Origin: an uncultured Burkholderiales bacterium
GTDB taxonomy: Bacteria > Pseudomonadota > Gammaproteobacteria > Burkholderiales > Eutrophovitaceae
Assembly (NCBI GenBank): GCA_951812315.1
Contig: CATOSA010000006.1
Span: 126,091-190,090 of the forward strand
Direction: 5' to 3'
Length of the DNA: 64,000 nucleotides
A program made the position numbers and the translations under genes. Numbering within the stretch: the stretch's first letter is position 1; every line of letters begins with the position of its first letter. The notes under the pieces were generated by a model, which was not told the DNA's origin, did no database searches, and saw nothing but the letters and a program-made list of their open reading frames with translations. This document shows positions 8,022-16,433 of this stretch, one piece after another.

Positions 8022-9017
8022 TCACCCCATTCTAGCACCAGATGATAACCCATTTCCAATTTTCAGTTGCTTGTAGCGTAGAGACTTCCCCTCAAGCCCT
8101 CTGACAATAGCGGCCATTTGCTCAAGCGTATCCAGTTCACGGATATTGTGTTTTCGGGCAAATTCCTGAACATAGCGGTCAAGGTGCTTGGGTGACATTT
8201 TGTGGAAAGTCCCCATTTTGTGGAAAGTCCCCTTGTGTGCCCGTTTCAGCATACTCCAAAAACTCTCAATCCCATTGGTATGAGCTTTACCGCTAACGTA
8301 TTCACCAACGCTATGCTTAACACTTTCATGATTAAAGGGGATACCAGAATGGGCCGCCGCCTCATCGGTATAAACCTTGGCTTTAGCATCTGCGTTCTCG
8401 GCAACGAAGCCATGAAGCGTCTCTGAATCGGTCTTGCTTGCGACTTTGGCGGATACCTCGTTGCTGGCACGATCCTTGGCACCGACCACGGCTGTTTTGC
8501 CCACAGGTCCACGTCCTGCCTTGAGTTTCTTTGAATTATGTTTATTCGCTTCCTTCCCGCCGAAATAGGTCTCATCAACTTCCACTGGGCCAGAGAACAA
8601 GCCAGTCTTGTCAATCTCTGATGCCTTCCTGAGACGATGCGCCAAGTGCCACGCTGATTTTTGAGTGATGTTCAGGTCTCTATGGAGTTTCATACTGCTC
8701 ACGCTTTTAAGGTTCGTCAAAAGCAGGTACAGAGCGATAACCCAAATTCGGTATCCCAGTTTGGTTGATTGCATGACAGTACCAGTCTTAAGACTGAACC
8801 TCTTCCCGCATTGCTTTTCTCTGCACAAGTAAGGCATGGACTTATGGGCCGAACCAGTCTGAATATTGGTAGACCCACAATAATGACAGCAAATCCCTTC
8901 AGGCCATCGTTGCTGTATCAGCCATGATTCGGCAGATGCGTCATCTGGGAACATATCAAAGACTTCCATGAGAGAAAGACCTTTCCTGAAATGCTTGCAT
9001 GGTGCTTTTTTCACCAT
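8022..9017 (-). CDS. IS1595-family (ISXO2-like) transposase
   Basis: 331 residues. An N-terminal zinc-ribbon has two Cys pairs, CCHYCGS and the later CREKQCGKRF. A helix-rich middle follows, then the DDE domain starting with GPVEVDETYFGGKE, the VYTDEAAAHSGI segment, and a C-terminal catalytic HTNGIESFWSMLKR with N-G-I-E. All expected catalytic residues appear intact, so the protein may be active. One oddity is an 18-bp in-frame tandem duplication giving GTFHKMGTFHKM just after the catalytic Glu. The start is 62 nt inside the right inverted repeat. Confidence 0.92.
   Translation of the reverse strand: MVKKAPCKHFRKGLSLMEVFDMFPDDASAESWLIQQRWPEGICCHYCGSTNIQTGSAHKSMPYLCREKQCGKRFSLKTGTVMQSTKLGYRIWVIALYLLLTNLKSVSSMKLHRDLNITQKSAWHLAHRLRKASEIDKTGLFSGPVEVDETYFGGKEANKHNSKKLKAGRGPVGKTAVVGAKDRASNEVSAKVASKTDSETLHGFVAENADAKAKVYTDEAAAHSGIPFNHESVKHSVGEYVSGKAHTNGIESFWSMLKRAHKGTFHKMGTFHKMSPKHLDRYVQEFARKHNIRELDTLEQMAAIVRGLEGKSLRYKQLKIGNGLSSGARMG
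8197..8232 (+). repeat. 18-bp perfect tandem duplication inside the transposase gene
   Basis: The 18-mer ATTTTGTGGAAAGTCCCC occurs at 8197-8214 and again directly at 8215-8232. It adds six residues (GTFHKM twice) without breaking the frame, near the end of the DDE domain. Confidence 0.95.
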
Positions 9018-9079
9018 TTACATATCCTCTTGATCTAAGGGTATATTATAGCAAAGTGATGAAGTATTCCAAGCCTTTC

Positions 9080-9102
9080 CGTCACTTTCATATATAATTC
9101 CC
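9080..9102 (-). repeat. Right terminal inverted repeat of the IS1595-type element
   Basis: Read on the minus strand it is GGGAATTATATATGAAAG followed by TGACG, matching the left end except at two positions. The transposase start lies 62 nt inside it. The adjoining 9103-9261 is very AT-rich, holds no gene, and probably carries the promoter of the RHH gene at 9262. Confidence 0.85.
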
Positions 9103-9261
9103 ATAATTTTCTTTTAAATTATTCTGCAAAAATACATAAAATAATATTGTTCTTGCAGTGTTATGATTTATATTATATTATATTCTGCTTAATATGCAGA
9201 ACTTTGGAATGTATATGAAAAAGATAATGAAGATAAAACTAAAGAAAGAAAGGAAAAGCCA

Positions 9262-9489
9262 ATGGATCTAACAAAATGGAAAACTATTGCCGTACAGCGA
9301 CACATGTATGAAGAACTAAAAAAACTTGCAGAAGAGGAAGGTCGAACCATTAGTGGGCAGCTACGACTAATTTTTGATTGGTACATGATGACCGAAAAAC
9401 CACAGACTCACGAGACATTTGACCGGGGATTCGCACGGTGGGCGACTTTCCTCCCCCGTCGCCGCGGCAAGCCGGACAAGGATGCATGA
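9262..9489 (+). CDS. Ribbon-helix-helix (Arc/CopG-like) DNA-binding protein
   Basis: 75 residues. The first 50 (KTIAVQRHMYEELKKLAEEEGRTISGQLRLIFDWYM) have the RHH pattern: a short strand, a helix of alternating charged and hydrophobic residues, a GRTIS turn, then a second helix. Such proteins repress transcription or act as antitoxins. The ATG is preceded by AGGAAAAG. Base composition changes from AT-rich to GC-rich at about 9420, and the last 25 residues (FARWATFLPRRRGKPDKDA) are basic and unrelated in style. The gene may be a foreign 5' part joined to host sequence. It lies outside the IS1595 inverted repeats. 9490-9669 shows nothing recognisable. Confidence 0.6.
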   Translation: MDLTKWKTIAVQRHMYEELKKLAEEEGRTISGQLRLIFDWYMMTEKPQTHETFDRGFARWATFLPRRRGKPDKDA

Positions 9490-9669
9490 TCGATCTGTCG
9501 CCGGTGCTGGCGTCAACTGCTGCCACCGTCCGCCGTCATATACCAGCAAAAACTGGTCATAAGGTCGGTCGTGGCAGTTTGGCTATCGGCCGGTATGGAT
9601 CGTTTCGTTCATCGGCGGGCTGTCTGTCAATCCTTTGCGGTTGACCAAATTGAACCGCCTTCCTCGCTG

Positions 9670-10032
9670 CTATTCCTTTGACCGGTTCCCGGCGTTGCCC
9701 GGTTTTGAATGATGTTTGACGTCTCCACGTACTTTCTCGGCACGTTGCATGATGAGGTGTTTGGCGACGTCAAACGCTTCACGCAGCGCTACGTATGCGT
9801 CTTCGTGCGCGTCCCGGTTAACTACAATTTCGTCACCTGGTACGTGTAGGTCGATGCGTACGTTGAAGGTATTTCCCTGGTGCTTGTGCCGGTGGGGTTT
9901 TTCAATCGTGACGTTGCAGCGCGTCAGCCGGGGATAGAGATGTTCAAGCGTTTCCAGTTTGTCCCGAATATGTTGCTCGAGCGCTTCCGACCGGGGCACA
10001 TCATGGAACGCAATGTTCAGCGGTGTTTGCAT
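9670..10032 (-). CDS. Short ribosome hibernation-promoting factor (HPF/RaiA family)
   Basis: 120 residues, the length of a short HPF or YfiA with a basic tail. The beta-alpha-beta core is clear: PLNIAFHDVPRSEALEQHIRDKLETLEHLYPRL, then CNVTIEKPH, then FNVRIDLHVPG-EIVVNRD and HEDAYVALREAFDVAKH. It would bind the 30S decoding region and silence 70S ribosomes under stress. It lacks the long C-terminal dimerisation domain. The start is ATG at 10032, with only a weak ribosome site. Two further small stress-type genes lie upstream on the same strand, but the 268-nt gap suggests its own promoter. Confidence 0.85.
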   Translation of the reverse strand: MQTPLNIAFHDVPRSEALEQHIRDKLETLEHLYPRLTRCNVTIEKPHRHKHQGNTFNVRIDLHVPGDEIVVNRDAHEDAYVALREAFDVAKHLIMQRAEKVRGDVKHHSKPGNAGNRSKE

Positions 10033-10300
10033 ATGCAGGCTTACGTGTTAACTGTAAACTCTTGTCTGGCGTAGTGGCCGGCCACATTTTTTCCTCGCGT
10101 CGCGCGAACACGATGTTGCGGCTACATATCTCACCGATGGCCACTGCTAACCTCCGACAGCGTGCTTGATTGTCTCGACTATCGCCTCTTCGGAATTTTT
10201 GCCTGTTGATCTGCATCAACAAGATACGTTGCGGCAAGCGCGTATTTTGAAGTGGCATTCTGTTGATGTCGGCGCCGCGATTGTCGCGTGCGTTGTTGCG

Positions 10301-10666
10301 TCAGGCGTTTGTGAGCAACGGCCAGAACAGGTGCAGAATAATTGCCCCGCAAATAGCCAGAGCGCCTAGCCCGAGGTTTGTGACCAATCGGAACGCATCT
10401 ATTCTTGCGGCAATTTCCGGATGGCATCGATTCCTGTAAGTTTTTGAAAGTATGAAATTTCGCCAGCGCCTTTTTGGATCCCGAACAGCTTCTTTCATCG
10501 AGGCAGGCGCACCGAGTTCGTTCCACAAATCGGCCGGTTCGTGTGCTTTGATGGCGCGGAGCAACCCGTGCGCAGCACGGGTAAGCCACAATGCATACAA
10601 GCTGACAGCGGCTACGTACACGATGCCGATGAATGCAAGCGCGATTTCTTGTCCCGAATCATTCAT
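10301..10666 (-). CDS. Two-helix membrane protein, UspB-like topology
   Basis: 121 residues with membrane segments at about 7-30 and 97-117 and a basic central loop (RDPKRRWRNFILSKTYRNRC). The arrangement of one helix, the motif LLRAIKAHEPADLWNELG, an Arg/Tyr-rich loop and a second helix resembles universal stress protein B, but identity looks low. It follows the coiled-coil protein gene by 33 nt, so the two are likely cotranscribed. Function unknown; the UspB link is a suggestion from topology. Confidence 0.5.
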   Translation of the reverse strand: MNDSGQEIALAFIGIVYVAAVSLYALWLTRAAHGLLRAIKAHEPADLWNELGAPASMKEAVRDPKRRWRNFILSKTYRNRCHPEIAARIDAFRLVTNLGLGALAICGAIILHLFWPLLTNA

Positions 10667-10699
10667 GCGGGCACTTCGTACCCCTGGCCAGGCAGACTG

Positions 10700-11014
10700 C
10701 TAGCTTTTTGTTTCGTCTTTCTCTTGCTTGCTTCCAAACTCGGACCAGGCGTTTTCAAATCCTTTCGCGAGGTGCTTCCAGGCTTCTTCAAAGCCACTGC
10801 CCATGTCGCGCCAGGCTGCTTCGCTTGATTCCTGCGCCTGCTTGAGCTTGCCAATCCCTTCTTCGCGTTGCTCGCGCAAGGTGCCGAGCTGTTTCTCATA
10901 TCTGGCCTTGATGGTGGCCTGGGTTTCGTGCATCTGGCTTTCCCAATCACCGATCTTTGCATTCCATTCATCAAGTTGCTGCTTCATTTTCGCGATCGTT
11001 TCGTCGCGGTCCAT
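10700..11014 (-). CDS. Small coiled-coil stress-type protein
   Basis: 104 residues, almost entirely helical and charged. Residues 1-70 form a heptad-like coiled coil (AKMKQQLDEWNAKIGDWESQ, then KARYEKQLGTLREQREEG), followed by GSGFEEAWKHLAKGFENAWSEFGSK. The layout is that of sll1863-like stress proteins of bacteria, which are soluble and of uncertain role. AGGAG stands about 7 nt before the ATG at 11014. It is the first gene of a pair with the UspB-like membrane protein. Confidence 0.6.
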   Translation of the reverse strand: MDRDETIAKMKQQLDEWNAKIGDWESQMHETQATIKARYEKQLGTLREQREEGIGKLKQAQESSEAAWRDMGSGFEEAWKHLAKGFENAWSEFGSKQEKDETKS

Positions 11015-11252
11015 ATTTGTCTCCTTGATTCGTTAAATCGTGAGGTATTCCGGGTTTGTCGCGCCAGGGCTGGTAGTCATGTGCGGCATGCGTATGCGGT
11101 CCTGCAAGCGCATTCAAAAGCCGTATCCGACAGGCATTTTGCACCTGGTTCTGATGGGATCAGGGGTAAAACAGGCGCATTTCACATATTGAAATCATAG
11201 TCTCAAATCGCGCGTCTTTATTGATAGTGGTCAAAAAAGTGTCCACTCACTC

Positions 11253-11258
11253 TATAAT
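11253..11258 (+). promoter_or_regulatory. Candidate promoter -10 box upstream of glgA
   Basis: A perfect TATAAT at 11253-11258, with a poor -35 (GTCAAA at 11230-11235, 17-nt spacing). It would give a leader of about 155 nt before glgA. The rest of the 404-nt gap 11015-11418 shows only a small inverted repeat (ATTTCA at 11179-11184 with TGAAAT at 11190-11195) and no gene. Confidence 0.4.
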
Positions 11259-11418
11259 GGAGCGCTTTTGCGTCGCCCACTCGCCGTTTGCGGCAGTATT
11301 CAGGTTGCTGGGCTTGATGCCGATTGTCGCGAAATGCGCCCGTTCACGCCCGCCCCCATTCTGTTACGCTCGCCAGAGACACTAACGGTGTTGCGCCCGG
11401 CCTTGACTCTGGATTGCC

Positions 11419-12879
11419 ATGCGTAAAGATAGCAGGCTAAAAGTTCTTTTTGTCACATCGGAAGTGGCGCCAATCATCAAGACCGGCGCGCTCGGCGAAA
11501 CGTCCGCGGCCTTGCCTGCCGCGCTCGCAGGACTGGGGGTCGATGTACGGGTGCTGGTGCCGGGCTATCCGCAGGTTATGGATGCCCTGAAGCGCAGAGG
11601 GCGCGCGGCCAACTTGCCGAGTCTTCCCGGTGTACCGCCGGCACAACTGCTGGCAGGAAAGCACCCCAGCGGTGTCCAGCTGTTTGTTATCGAATGTGAC
11701 ATCTATGCGCGTCCGGGAAAGCCGTATCAAGATACTGCCGGGCGTGACTGGCCGGATAACGCGCTTCGATTTGGGCTGCTTTCCTATATCTCTGCGCTAT
11801 TGTCCACGAATGCGTCGCCGTTTCCGTGGAGTCCCGATGTCCTGCATTGCAATGACTGGCAAACGGGTTTGGCGCCGGCTTACCTGCACTATGCGGATGC
11901 AGACAAGGCACGTACCGTGTTTACGGCGCATGCTCTGGCACAGCAGGGAAATTTTCCGCCCGACGATATCGTGCGGCTGGGGCTGCCGTCACAGGCGCTT
12001 GGCCCGGACGGTGTCGTGTTCAACGGGCAGTTGGGGTTCCTGAAAGCTGGCCTGCAGTTCGCCGACCGCATTACTACTGTCAGCCCGTCTTACGCCAGCG
12101 AAATACAGGAAGCGCCGCTGGGCATGGGGATGGAGGAATTGTTGTCGAAGCGGAAAGACGTTTTGTCCGGCATCCTCAACGGCATCGATACCGACGCCTG
12201 GGACCCTGACAATGATCCGTATATCGAGCGTTATTACAATTCAGGACGTCTGGCTCACAAGGCGGACAATCGCAGGGCGCTGCGTGCTCGCCTCGGCTTG
12301 CCGGACAATCCGGACGTGCCATTGTTTGCGATGGTCGGACGACTCGTCGAGCGCAAGGGCGTCGATGTGCTGGCTGATGTTGTCCCCGAGCTGATCCAGT
12401 TTCCCGCTCAGCTGGCTGTGCTTGGTTCGGGAGACGAGCCGTATGAAGCGCGCTATCTCGAACTCGCACGATCATTTCCGGACGCCGTTTCGGTGAAAAT
12501 CGGCTATGAGGAAAGCCTGATTCACCAGATCGAGGCTGGCGCCGATATTTCGATAATGCCGTCGCGCTTTGAGCCTTGCGGGGTAAACCAGATGTTTAGC
12601 CAGCGTTACGGAACGCCGCCGGTAGTACATGAAACCGGCGGGCTCAAGGACTCGGTAGTGGACGGCACACCGGCCAATCTTTCGGCAAAAGTCGCTACCG
12701 GGTTCAAGTTCGCACCACTCAATGGAGAAGCGCTACTGGCGGCCTGTCGGCGCGCTTCCGACCTGTTCCGCAACAAACGTAGCTGGCGTCAAATACAGAA
12801 GAGCGGCATGGCGTCCGATTTTTCCTGGGAAACGACCGCGACGCGCTATCTGGAGCTTTACCGGGGATTACTTGGTTAG
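11419..12879 (+). CDS. glgA: Glycogen synthase (ADP-glucose alpha-glucan glucosyltransferase)
   Basis: 486 residues, GT5 family with two Rossmann domains. N-terminal: KVLFVTSEVAPIIKTGALGE, equivalent to the ADP-glucose site K-x-G-G-L, then HCNDWQTGLAPAYL. C-terminal: GRLVERKGVDVL, then PSRFEPCGVNQMFSQRYGTPPVV with the catalytic E-x7-E region. It would extend alpha-1,4-glucan from ADP-glucose. Odd points are Ala for the second Gly in KTGAL and HALAQQG in place of the usual HN-x-A-Y-Q-G. No branching enzyme or ADP-glucose pyrophosphorylase gene is within the window. The ATG at 11419 fits the family start. Confidence 0.88.
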   Translation: MRKDSRLKVLFVTSEVAPIIKTGALGETSAALPAALAGLGVDVRVLVPGYPQVMDALKRRGRAANLPSLPGVPPAQLLAGKHPSGVQLFVIECDIYARPGKPYQDTAGRDWPDNALRFGLLSYISALLSTNASPFPWSPDVLHCNDWQTGLAPAYLHYADADKARTVFTAHALAQQGNFPPDDIVRLGLPSQALGPDGVVFNGQLGFLKAGLQFADRITTVSPSYASEIQEAPLGMGMEELLSKRKDVLSGILNGIDTDAWDPDNDPYIERYYNSGRLAHKADNRRALRARLGLPDNPDVPLFAMVGRLVERKGVDVLADVVPELIQFPAQLAVLGSGDEPYEARYLELARSFPDAVSVKIGYEESLIHQIEAGADISIMPSRFEPCGVNQMFSQRYGTPPVVHETGGLKDSVVDGTPANLSAKVATGFKFAPLNGEALLAACRRASDLFRNKRSWRQIQKSGMASDFSWETTATRYLELYRGLLG

Positions 12880-12991
12880 GCGGATTGCTGGGCTAAATTG
12901 CAGCCAGTCGGTACAATTTCAGGTTTCCCGGTTGCGCGTATTTCAGCGCACGTCGTTCTTGATCAAAAAACGGAGCTGAGGAGTTGAGCAC

Positions 12992-14317
12992 ATGATTGGA
13001 GATAAAATCGAAGTCAATATCGCGGGCGGGCTCGACATCACGCTACCGCGCATGATTCACGTGCGTCAAAAGTTTCCGACGCCAAAGCTCAATGACGTGG
13101 CGGCAACCGTCGCCGATGAGTTCAAGAAACCCGAAGTTCGTGACAAGATCAAGCCGGGAATGACGGTCGCGGTTGGTGTTGGTTCGCGTGGCGTAAACAA
13201 CATCGCAGAATGCACCCGTGCAGTGGTCGCCGAACTCAAATCGCTAGGTGCTGAACCGTTTATTTTCCCGGCCATGGGCAGTCATGGTGGCGCGACTGCT
13301 GAAGGTCAGAAAGAGGTGCTCGACGGATACGGCGTGACCGAGGAATTTGTTGGCTGTCCGGTCAAGTCGAGTATGGAAGTCGTTGAACTTGGAAAAGCCG
13401 ACGACGGCATGCCGGTATACCTTGACAAGCATGCTGCCAGTGCTGATGCCGTTGCGCTCATCTGCCGGATCAAGCCGCATACGAATTTCCGCGCCCCCAT
13501 CGAATCGGGCATCGTCAAGATGCTGACGATTGGCATGGGAAAGATTGTCGGCGCGACGACCCTGCATACCTACGGCATGGATATGTTCGGTGAGCTGTTA
13601 CCAAAGACAGCAGAATTCACGATGAGCAAGATCAACTTCCTGTTCGGGGTCGGTATGGTCGAGAACGCGGCCGACGAAACCGCGATCATCGAAGTCGTGC
13701 CTGCTGAACAGGTGCTCGATCGTGAGTCGGCGTTGCAGGCCAAAGCGAAAGAGTTGATGCCGCGTCTCCAGTTCGACGAGATTGATGTGCTGGTGGTCGA
13801 GAAAATTGGCAAGAACATATCGGGTTCCGGCATGGATCCAAACATTACTGGTCGAAACGCCCGCTTTGTCGAATGGAATATGAAACCGTTCGTCAAGAAG
13901 ATCGCAGTGCTCGGTCTCACGCCCGAGACCCACGGCAACGCGACCGGACTGGGTGCGGCCGATGTAATCACGATGAAGCTTTACAAGGACGTTGATATTG
14001 GCAAAACCTACGCCAATATCATCACCTCGACTTACCTCGATGGCGCGGCGATTCCGATCATCATGAACACTGATCAGGAAGCAATCCAGCTGGTCGCGAA
14101 AACCGTGGTGCGCGTGAAGCCGGAGGACACGAAAATCGTGCGTATCGCAACCACTCTGGATATGCTGGATATTCACGTCTCGGAACCGATGCTCCCCTAC
14201 ATCAAGGCAAATCCCTCGATGTTCGAAATTGTCGGCGAACCGGAGGCATTCAAGTTCGACACCAAAGGTAATCTTTATCCGATGCTGGCACCGCAGCGCG
14301 AACACGCGCCTGCGTAA
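12992..14317 (+). CDS. larA: LarA-family nickel-pincer enzyme (lactate racemase domain)
   Basis: 441 residues. Motifs of the lactate racemase (DUF2088) family are present: GSHGG with His98, RIKPHTNF with His163, GIVKML with Lys176 as the probable cofactor-linked lysine, and LHTYG with His192. These enzymes racemise or epimerise 2-hydroxy acids using a nickel pincer nucleotide. The cofactor genes larC, larE and larB follow directly. The protein is of the divergent DUF2088 type, with wider H-to-K spacing than the Lactobacillus enzyme, so the true substrate may be another hydroxy acid. It starts 112 nt after glgA. Confidence 0.85.
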   Translation: MIGDKIEVNIAGGLDITLPRMIHVRQKFPTPKLNDVAATVADEFKKPEVRDKIKPGMTVAVGVGSRGVNNIAECTRAVVAELKSLGAEPFIFPAMGSHGGATAEGQKEVLDGYGVTEEFVGCPVKSSMEVVELGKADDGMPVYLDKHAASADAVALICRIKPHTNFRAPIESGIVKMLTIGMGKIVGATTLHTYGMDMFGELLPKTAEFTMSKINFLFGVGMVENAADETAIIEVVPAEQVLDRESALQAKAKELMPRLQFDEIDVLVVEKIGKNISGSGMDPNITGRNARFVEWNMKPFVKKIAVLGLTPETHGNATGLGAADVITMKLYKDVDIGKTYANIITSTYLDGAAIPIIMNTDQEAIQLVAKTVVRVKPEDTKIVRIATTLDMLDIHVSEPMLPYIKANPSMFEIVGEPEAFKFDTKGNLYPMLAPQREHAPA

Positions 14318-14350
14318 TCGCGCACCTGCGCCAGCCAATGACGAAAGAAA

Positions 14351-14372
14351 CGGTGGGCATCTGCGCCCACCG
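14351..14372 (+). other. Intercistronic hairpin between larA and larC
   Basis: CGGTGGGC at 14351-14358 pairs perfectly with GCCCACCG at 14365-14372 around a 6-nt loop. No T-run follows, so it is not a classic terminator; it may stabilise the larA message or lower larCEB expression relative to larA. Confidence 0.55.
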
Positions 14373-14403
14373 GTCAGTCGGATAGTCAGGGCCTGATTCC
14401 CAT

Positions 14404-15612
14404 ATGCAAATTCATCTCGACGCAGTCGGTGGAATAGCTGGCGATATGTTTATCGCCGCGGTGCTCGATGCGTTTCCTGATCTGCGTGACGGTATGGTCG
14501 AGGCGATCCGCGCCTCCGGGTTGCCGGAAGACATCGGCCTGAGGTTCGACGATCACGCGGATCATGCCCTGACCGGACTGCGGTTTGTTGTTGAAGACGC
14601 TCAACACTTGCACGCGCCCGAGCATAAACACACATCGTTTCGCGAAATTCGCAATATGCTTGAACGCGCGCCGCTCGATGCGAACGTGCGCACCCACGCG
14701 ATTGGCATCTTCACGCGCGTCGCCGAAGCGGAAGGCAAGGTTCACGGGAAATCAATCGATGACGTCAGCTTTCATGAACTCGGCGAATGGGATTCGATTG
14801 CCGATATCGTTGGCGCCGCATTTCTGATTTCATCGCTGGATGCGCAATGGTCGGTCAGCTCGCTGCCACAAGGGCGTGGTCGCGTGAAAACGGCACATGG
14901 AGAGCTGCCAGTACCCACGCCGGCGACCGTTTTGTTGTTGGAAAATTTTGATTTTCACGATGACGGTGTTCACGGAGAACGCGTCACACCAACCGGTGCC
15001 GCTATTGTCAACCATCTTCAAGCCAACCGGGCGCACAGCGGAATGCCGCGCCGGCTTCTGCGCAGCGGCAGTGGATTCGGAACGCGAAAACTGCCGGGCA
15101 TGAGCAACGTATTGCGGTTGATGGCGTTTGAAGAGACACGCCAGGCGACCGAGAGCGATCGTGTTGCCGAGCTGATTTTCGAGATTGATGATCAGACGCC
15201 TGAAGACCTGGCGATCGGGCTCGACAAGGTACGTGCGCACCCATCGGTGCTGGATGTCATGCAGACATCAATGTTTGGCAAGAAGGGTCGTGTCGCTGTA
15301 CGAGTGCAGGTGCTTACTGACCCCGGTGATATCGAAAACGTTATGGAAGCGTGTTTTGCCGAAACGACAACGCTCGGTGTGCGCTATCACATCATGGAGC
15401 GGCGTAAATTGCGGCGCAGGCAGACTTCGATTGACGCAGAAGGCAGGTCTGTACGGGTCAAGATTGCGGAGCGGCCTGGCGGATCAACCGTAAAGGCGGA
15501 GGCCGACGACTTGCTCAAGGTCATCGGCGATCACGACGAACGCGAGCGCGTAAGACGGTTGGCCGAAAATGTGTCGCACAACGCAGAAATGAAAAAGGCA
15601 GAAAAACAGTGA
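14404..15612 (+). CDS. larC: Nickel pincer cofactor nickel-insertion protein LarC
   Basis: 402 residues, DUF111 family. The N-terminus MQIHLDAVGGIAGDMFIAAVLD is the signature, followed by FHELGEWDSIADIVGAA and PTGAAIVNHL. The C-terminal half (LIFEIDDQTPEDLAIGLDKV and later ERRKLRRRQTSI) is the LarC2 part. LarC is a CTP-dependent cyclometallase that inserts Ni into the bis-thiocarboxylated pyridinium nucleotide. In Lactobacillus the two halves are joined by a ribosomal frameshift; here they are one uninterrupted frame. The stop overlaps the larE start by 4 nt. Confidence 0.92.
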   Translation: MQIHLDAVGGIAGDMFIAAVLDAFPDLRDGMVEAIRASGLPEDIGLRFDDHADHALTGLRFVVEDAQHLHAPEHKHTSFREIRNMLERAPLDANVRTHAIGIFTRVAEAEGKVHGKSIDDVSFHELGEWDSIADIVGAAFLISSLDAQWSVSSLPQGRGRVKTAHGELPVPTPATVLLLENFDFHDDGVHGERVTPTGAAIVNHLQANRAHSGMPRRLLRSGSGFGTRKLPGMSNVLRLMAFEETRQATESDRVAELIFEIDDQTPEDLAIGLDKVRAHPSVLDVMQTSMFGKKGRVAVRVQVLTDPGDIENVMEACFAETTTLGVRYHIMERRKLRRRQTSIDAEGRSVRVKIAERPGGSTVKAEADDLLKVIGDHDERERVRRLAENVSHNAEMKKAEKQ

Positions 15613-16433
15613 GCACGGTAACGGAAAACATTGGCGCGTTCGCGAGAATAGTTAGCGATATGGATCGCGTCGCGGTCGCGGTCAGTGGTGGCGTTGATAG
15701 TTTGACCCTCGCCACGCTCGTTCACGACCAAATAGCAGACCGCGCGGAAATGTTTCACGCCGTGTCTCCCGCTGTTCCGCCAGACGCAACCGAGCGCGTC
15801 AGGGCGCTGGCGGATCGGCAGGGATGGGTCCTTAGCGTGATTGACGCTGGCGAATTTGGCGACGCCGACTATCGCGTGAATCCGGTCAATCGATGTTTTT
15901 ACTGCAAGACCAGTTTGTATGGGGCGATCGTGCCGCTTACCGATGCGCAAGTTGTGTCCGGTACAAATGTTGACGATCTCGGTGAATATCGACCTGGCCT
16001 TGAAGCGGCCAGGATTCACTCAGTACGCCACCCATTCGTCGAGGCGGGCATCGACAAGAGTTCGGTGCGTTTGATCGCCCGGCAATTCGGACTCGGTTAC
16101 ATCTCCGAGTTACCTGCTGCACCCTGTCTTTCGAGCCGTATTGAGACCGGAATCGGGATCGACCCGGCGATGCTGAAACTCGTCGACAAAACAGAGAAAA
16201 TGGTTGGCTTGGCGTTGCGTCCACATACAGTCCGCTGCCGCGTGCGTGCAAAAGGTGTCGTCGTCGAACTCGATGAAAGCAGCCTTTCTGCCGCTGGGCC
16301 TGACGAGCGGCAAGAATTATCCGATCGCATTGCCGAATTGTTCAGTGACGGAGGATTTGATTATCGCGTGTCGTTCGCACCGTATCGCGTCGGCAGCGCA
16401 TTTGTACATCCGATCAGGATCATGTCCGAATGA
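15609..16433 (+). CDS. larE: Pincer cofactor sulfur transferase LarE, three-cysteine type
   Basis: 274 residues, N-type ATP pyrophosphatase. The PP-loop is SGGVDS at 26-31. LarE adenylates the carboxylates of the cofactor precursor and replaces them with thiocarboxylates. Three cysteines are present at catalytic positions: Cys96 and Cys99 in NRCFYCK, and Cys173 in APCLSSR. Single-Cys LarE enzymes sacrifice their own sulfur, while three-Cys forms bind a [4Fe-4S] cluster and can use external sulfide; this protein fits the second group by inference. The start is GTG at 15609, set by the GTGA overlap with larC. The stop overlaps larB by 4 nt. Confidence 0.92.
   Translation: MSTVTENIGAFARIVSDMDRVAVAVSGGVDSLTLATLVHDQIADRAEMFHAVSPAVPPDATERVRALADRQGWVLSVIDAGEFGDADYRVNPVNRCFYCKTSLYGAIVPLTDAQVVSGTNVDDLGEYRPGLEAARIHSVRHPFVEAGIDKSSVRLIARQFGLGYISELPAAPCLSSRIETGIGIDPAMLKLVDKTEKMVGLALRPHTVRCRVRAKGVVVELDESSLSAAGPDERQELSDRIAELFSDGGFDYRVSFAPYRVGSAFVHPIRIMSE

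Larger units (their letters stand above)
6845..9102 (-). mobile_element. IS1595-type insertion element with three passenger genes
   Basis: A 2258-bp AT-rich unit ends in inverted repeats at 6845-6867 and 9080-9102, which match at 21 of 23 positions when one is reverse-complemented. It contains, all on the minus strand, an ISXO2/IS1595-type transposase and three other genes (Panacea-domain protein, 108-aa protein, 60-aa protein). Passenger genes are known in some IS1595 subgroups. The 8-bp target duplication expected for the family is not seen: the left flank is an A-tract, and the right flank is ATAATTTT. The right flank is itself AT-rich, so the insertion may have been followed by another rearrangement. 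Confidence 0.82.

Noticed and set aside
14351-14372. Terminator between larA and larC
   Set aside because: A good stem but no T-run, and the cofactor genes continue on the same strand; listed as an intercistronic hairpin only.
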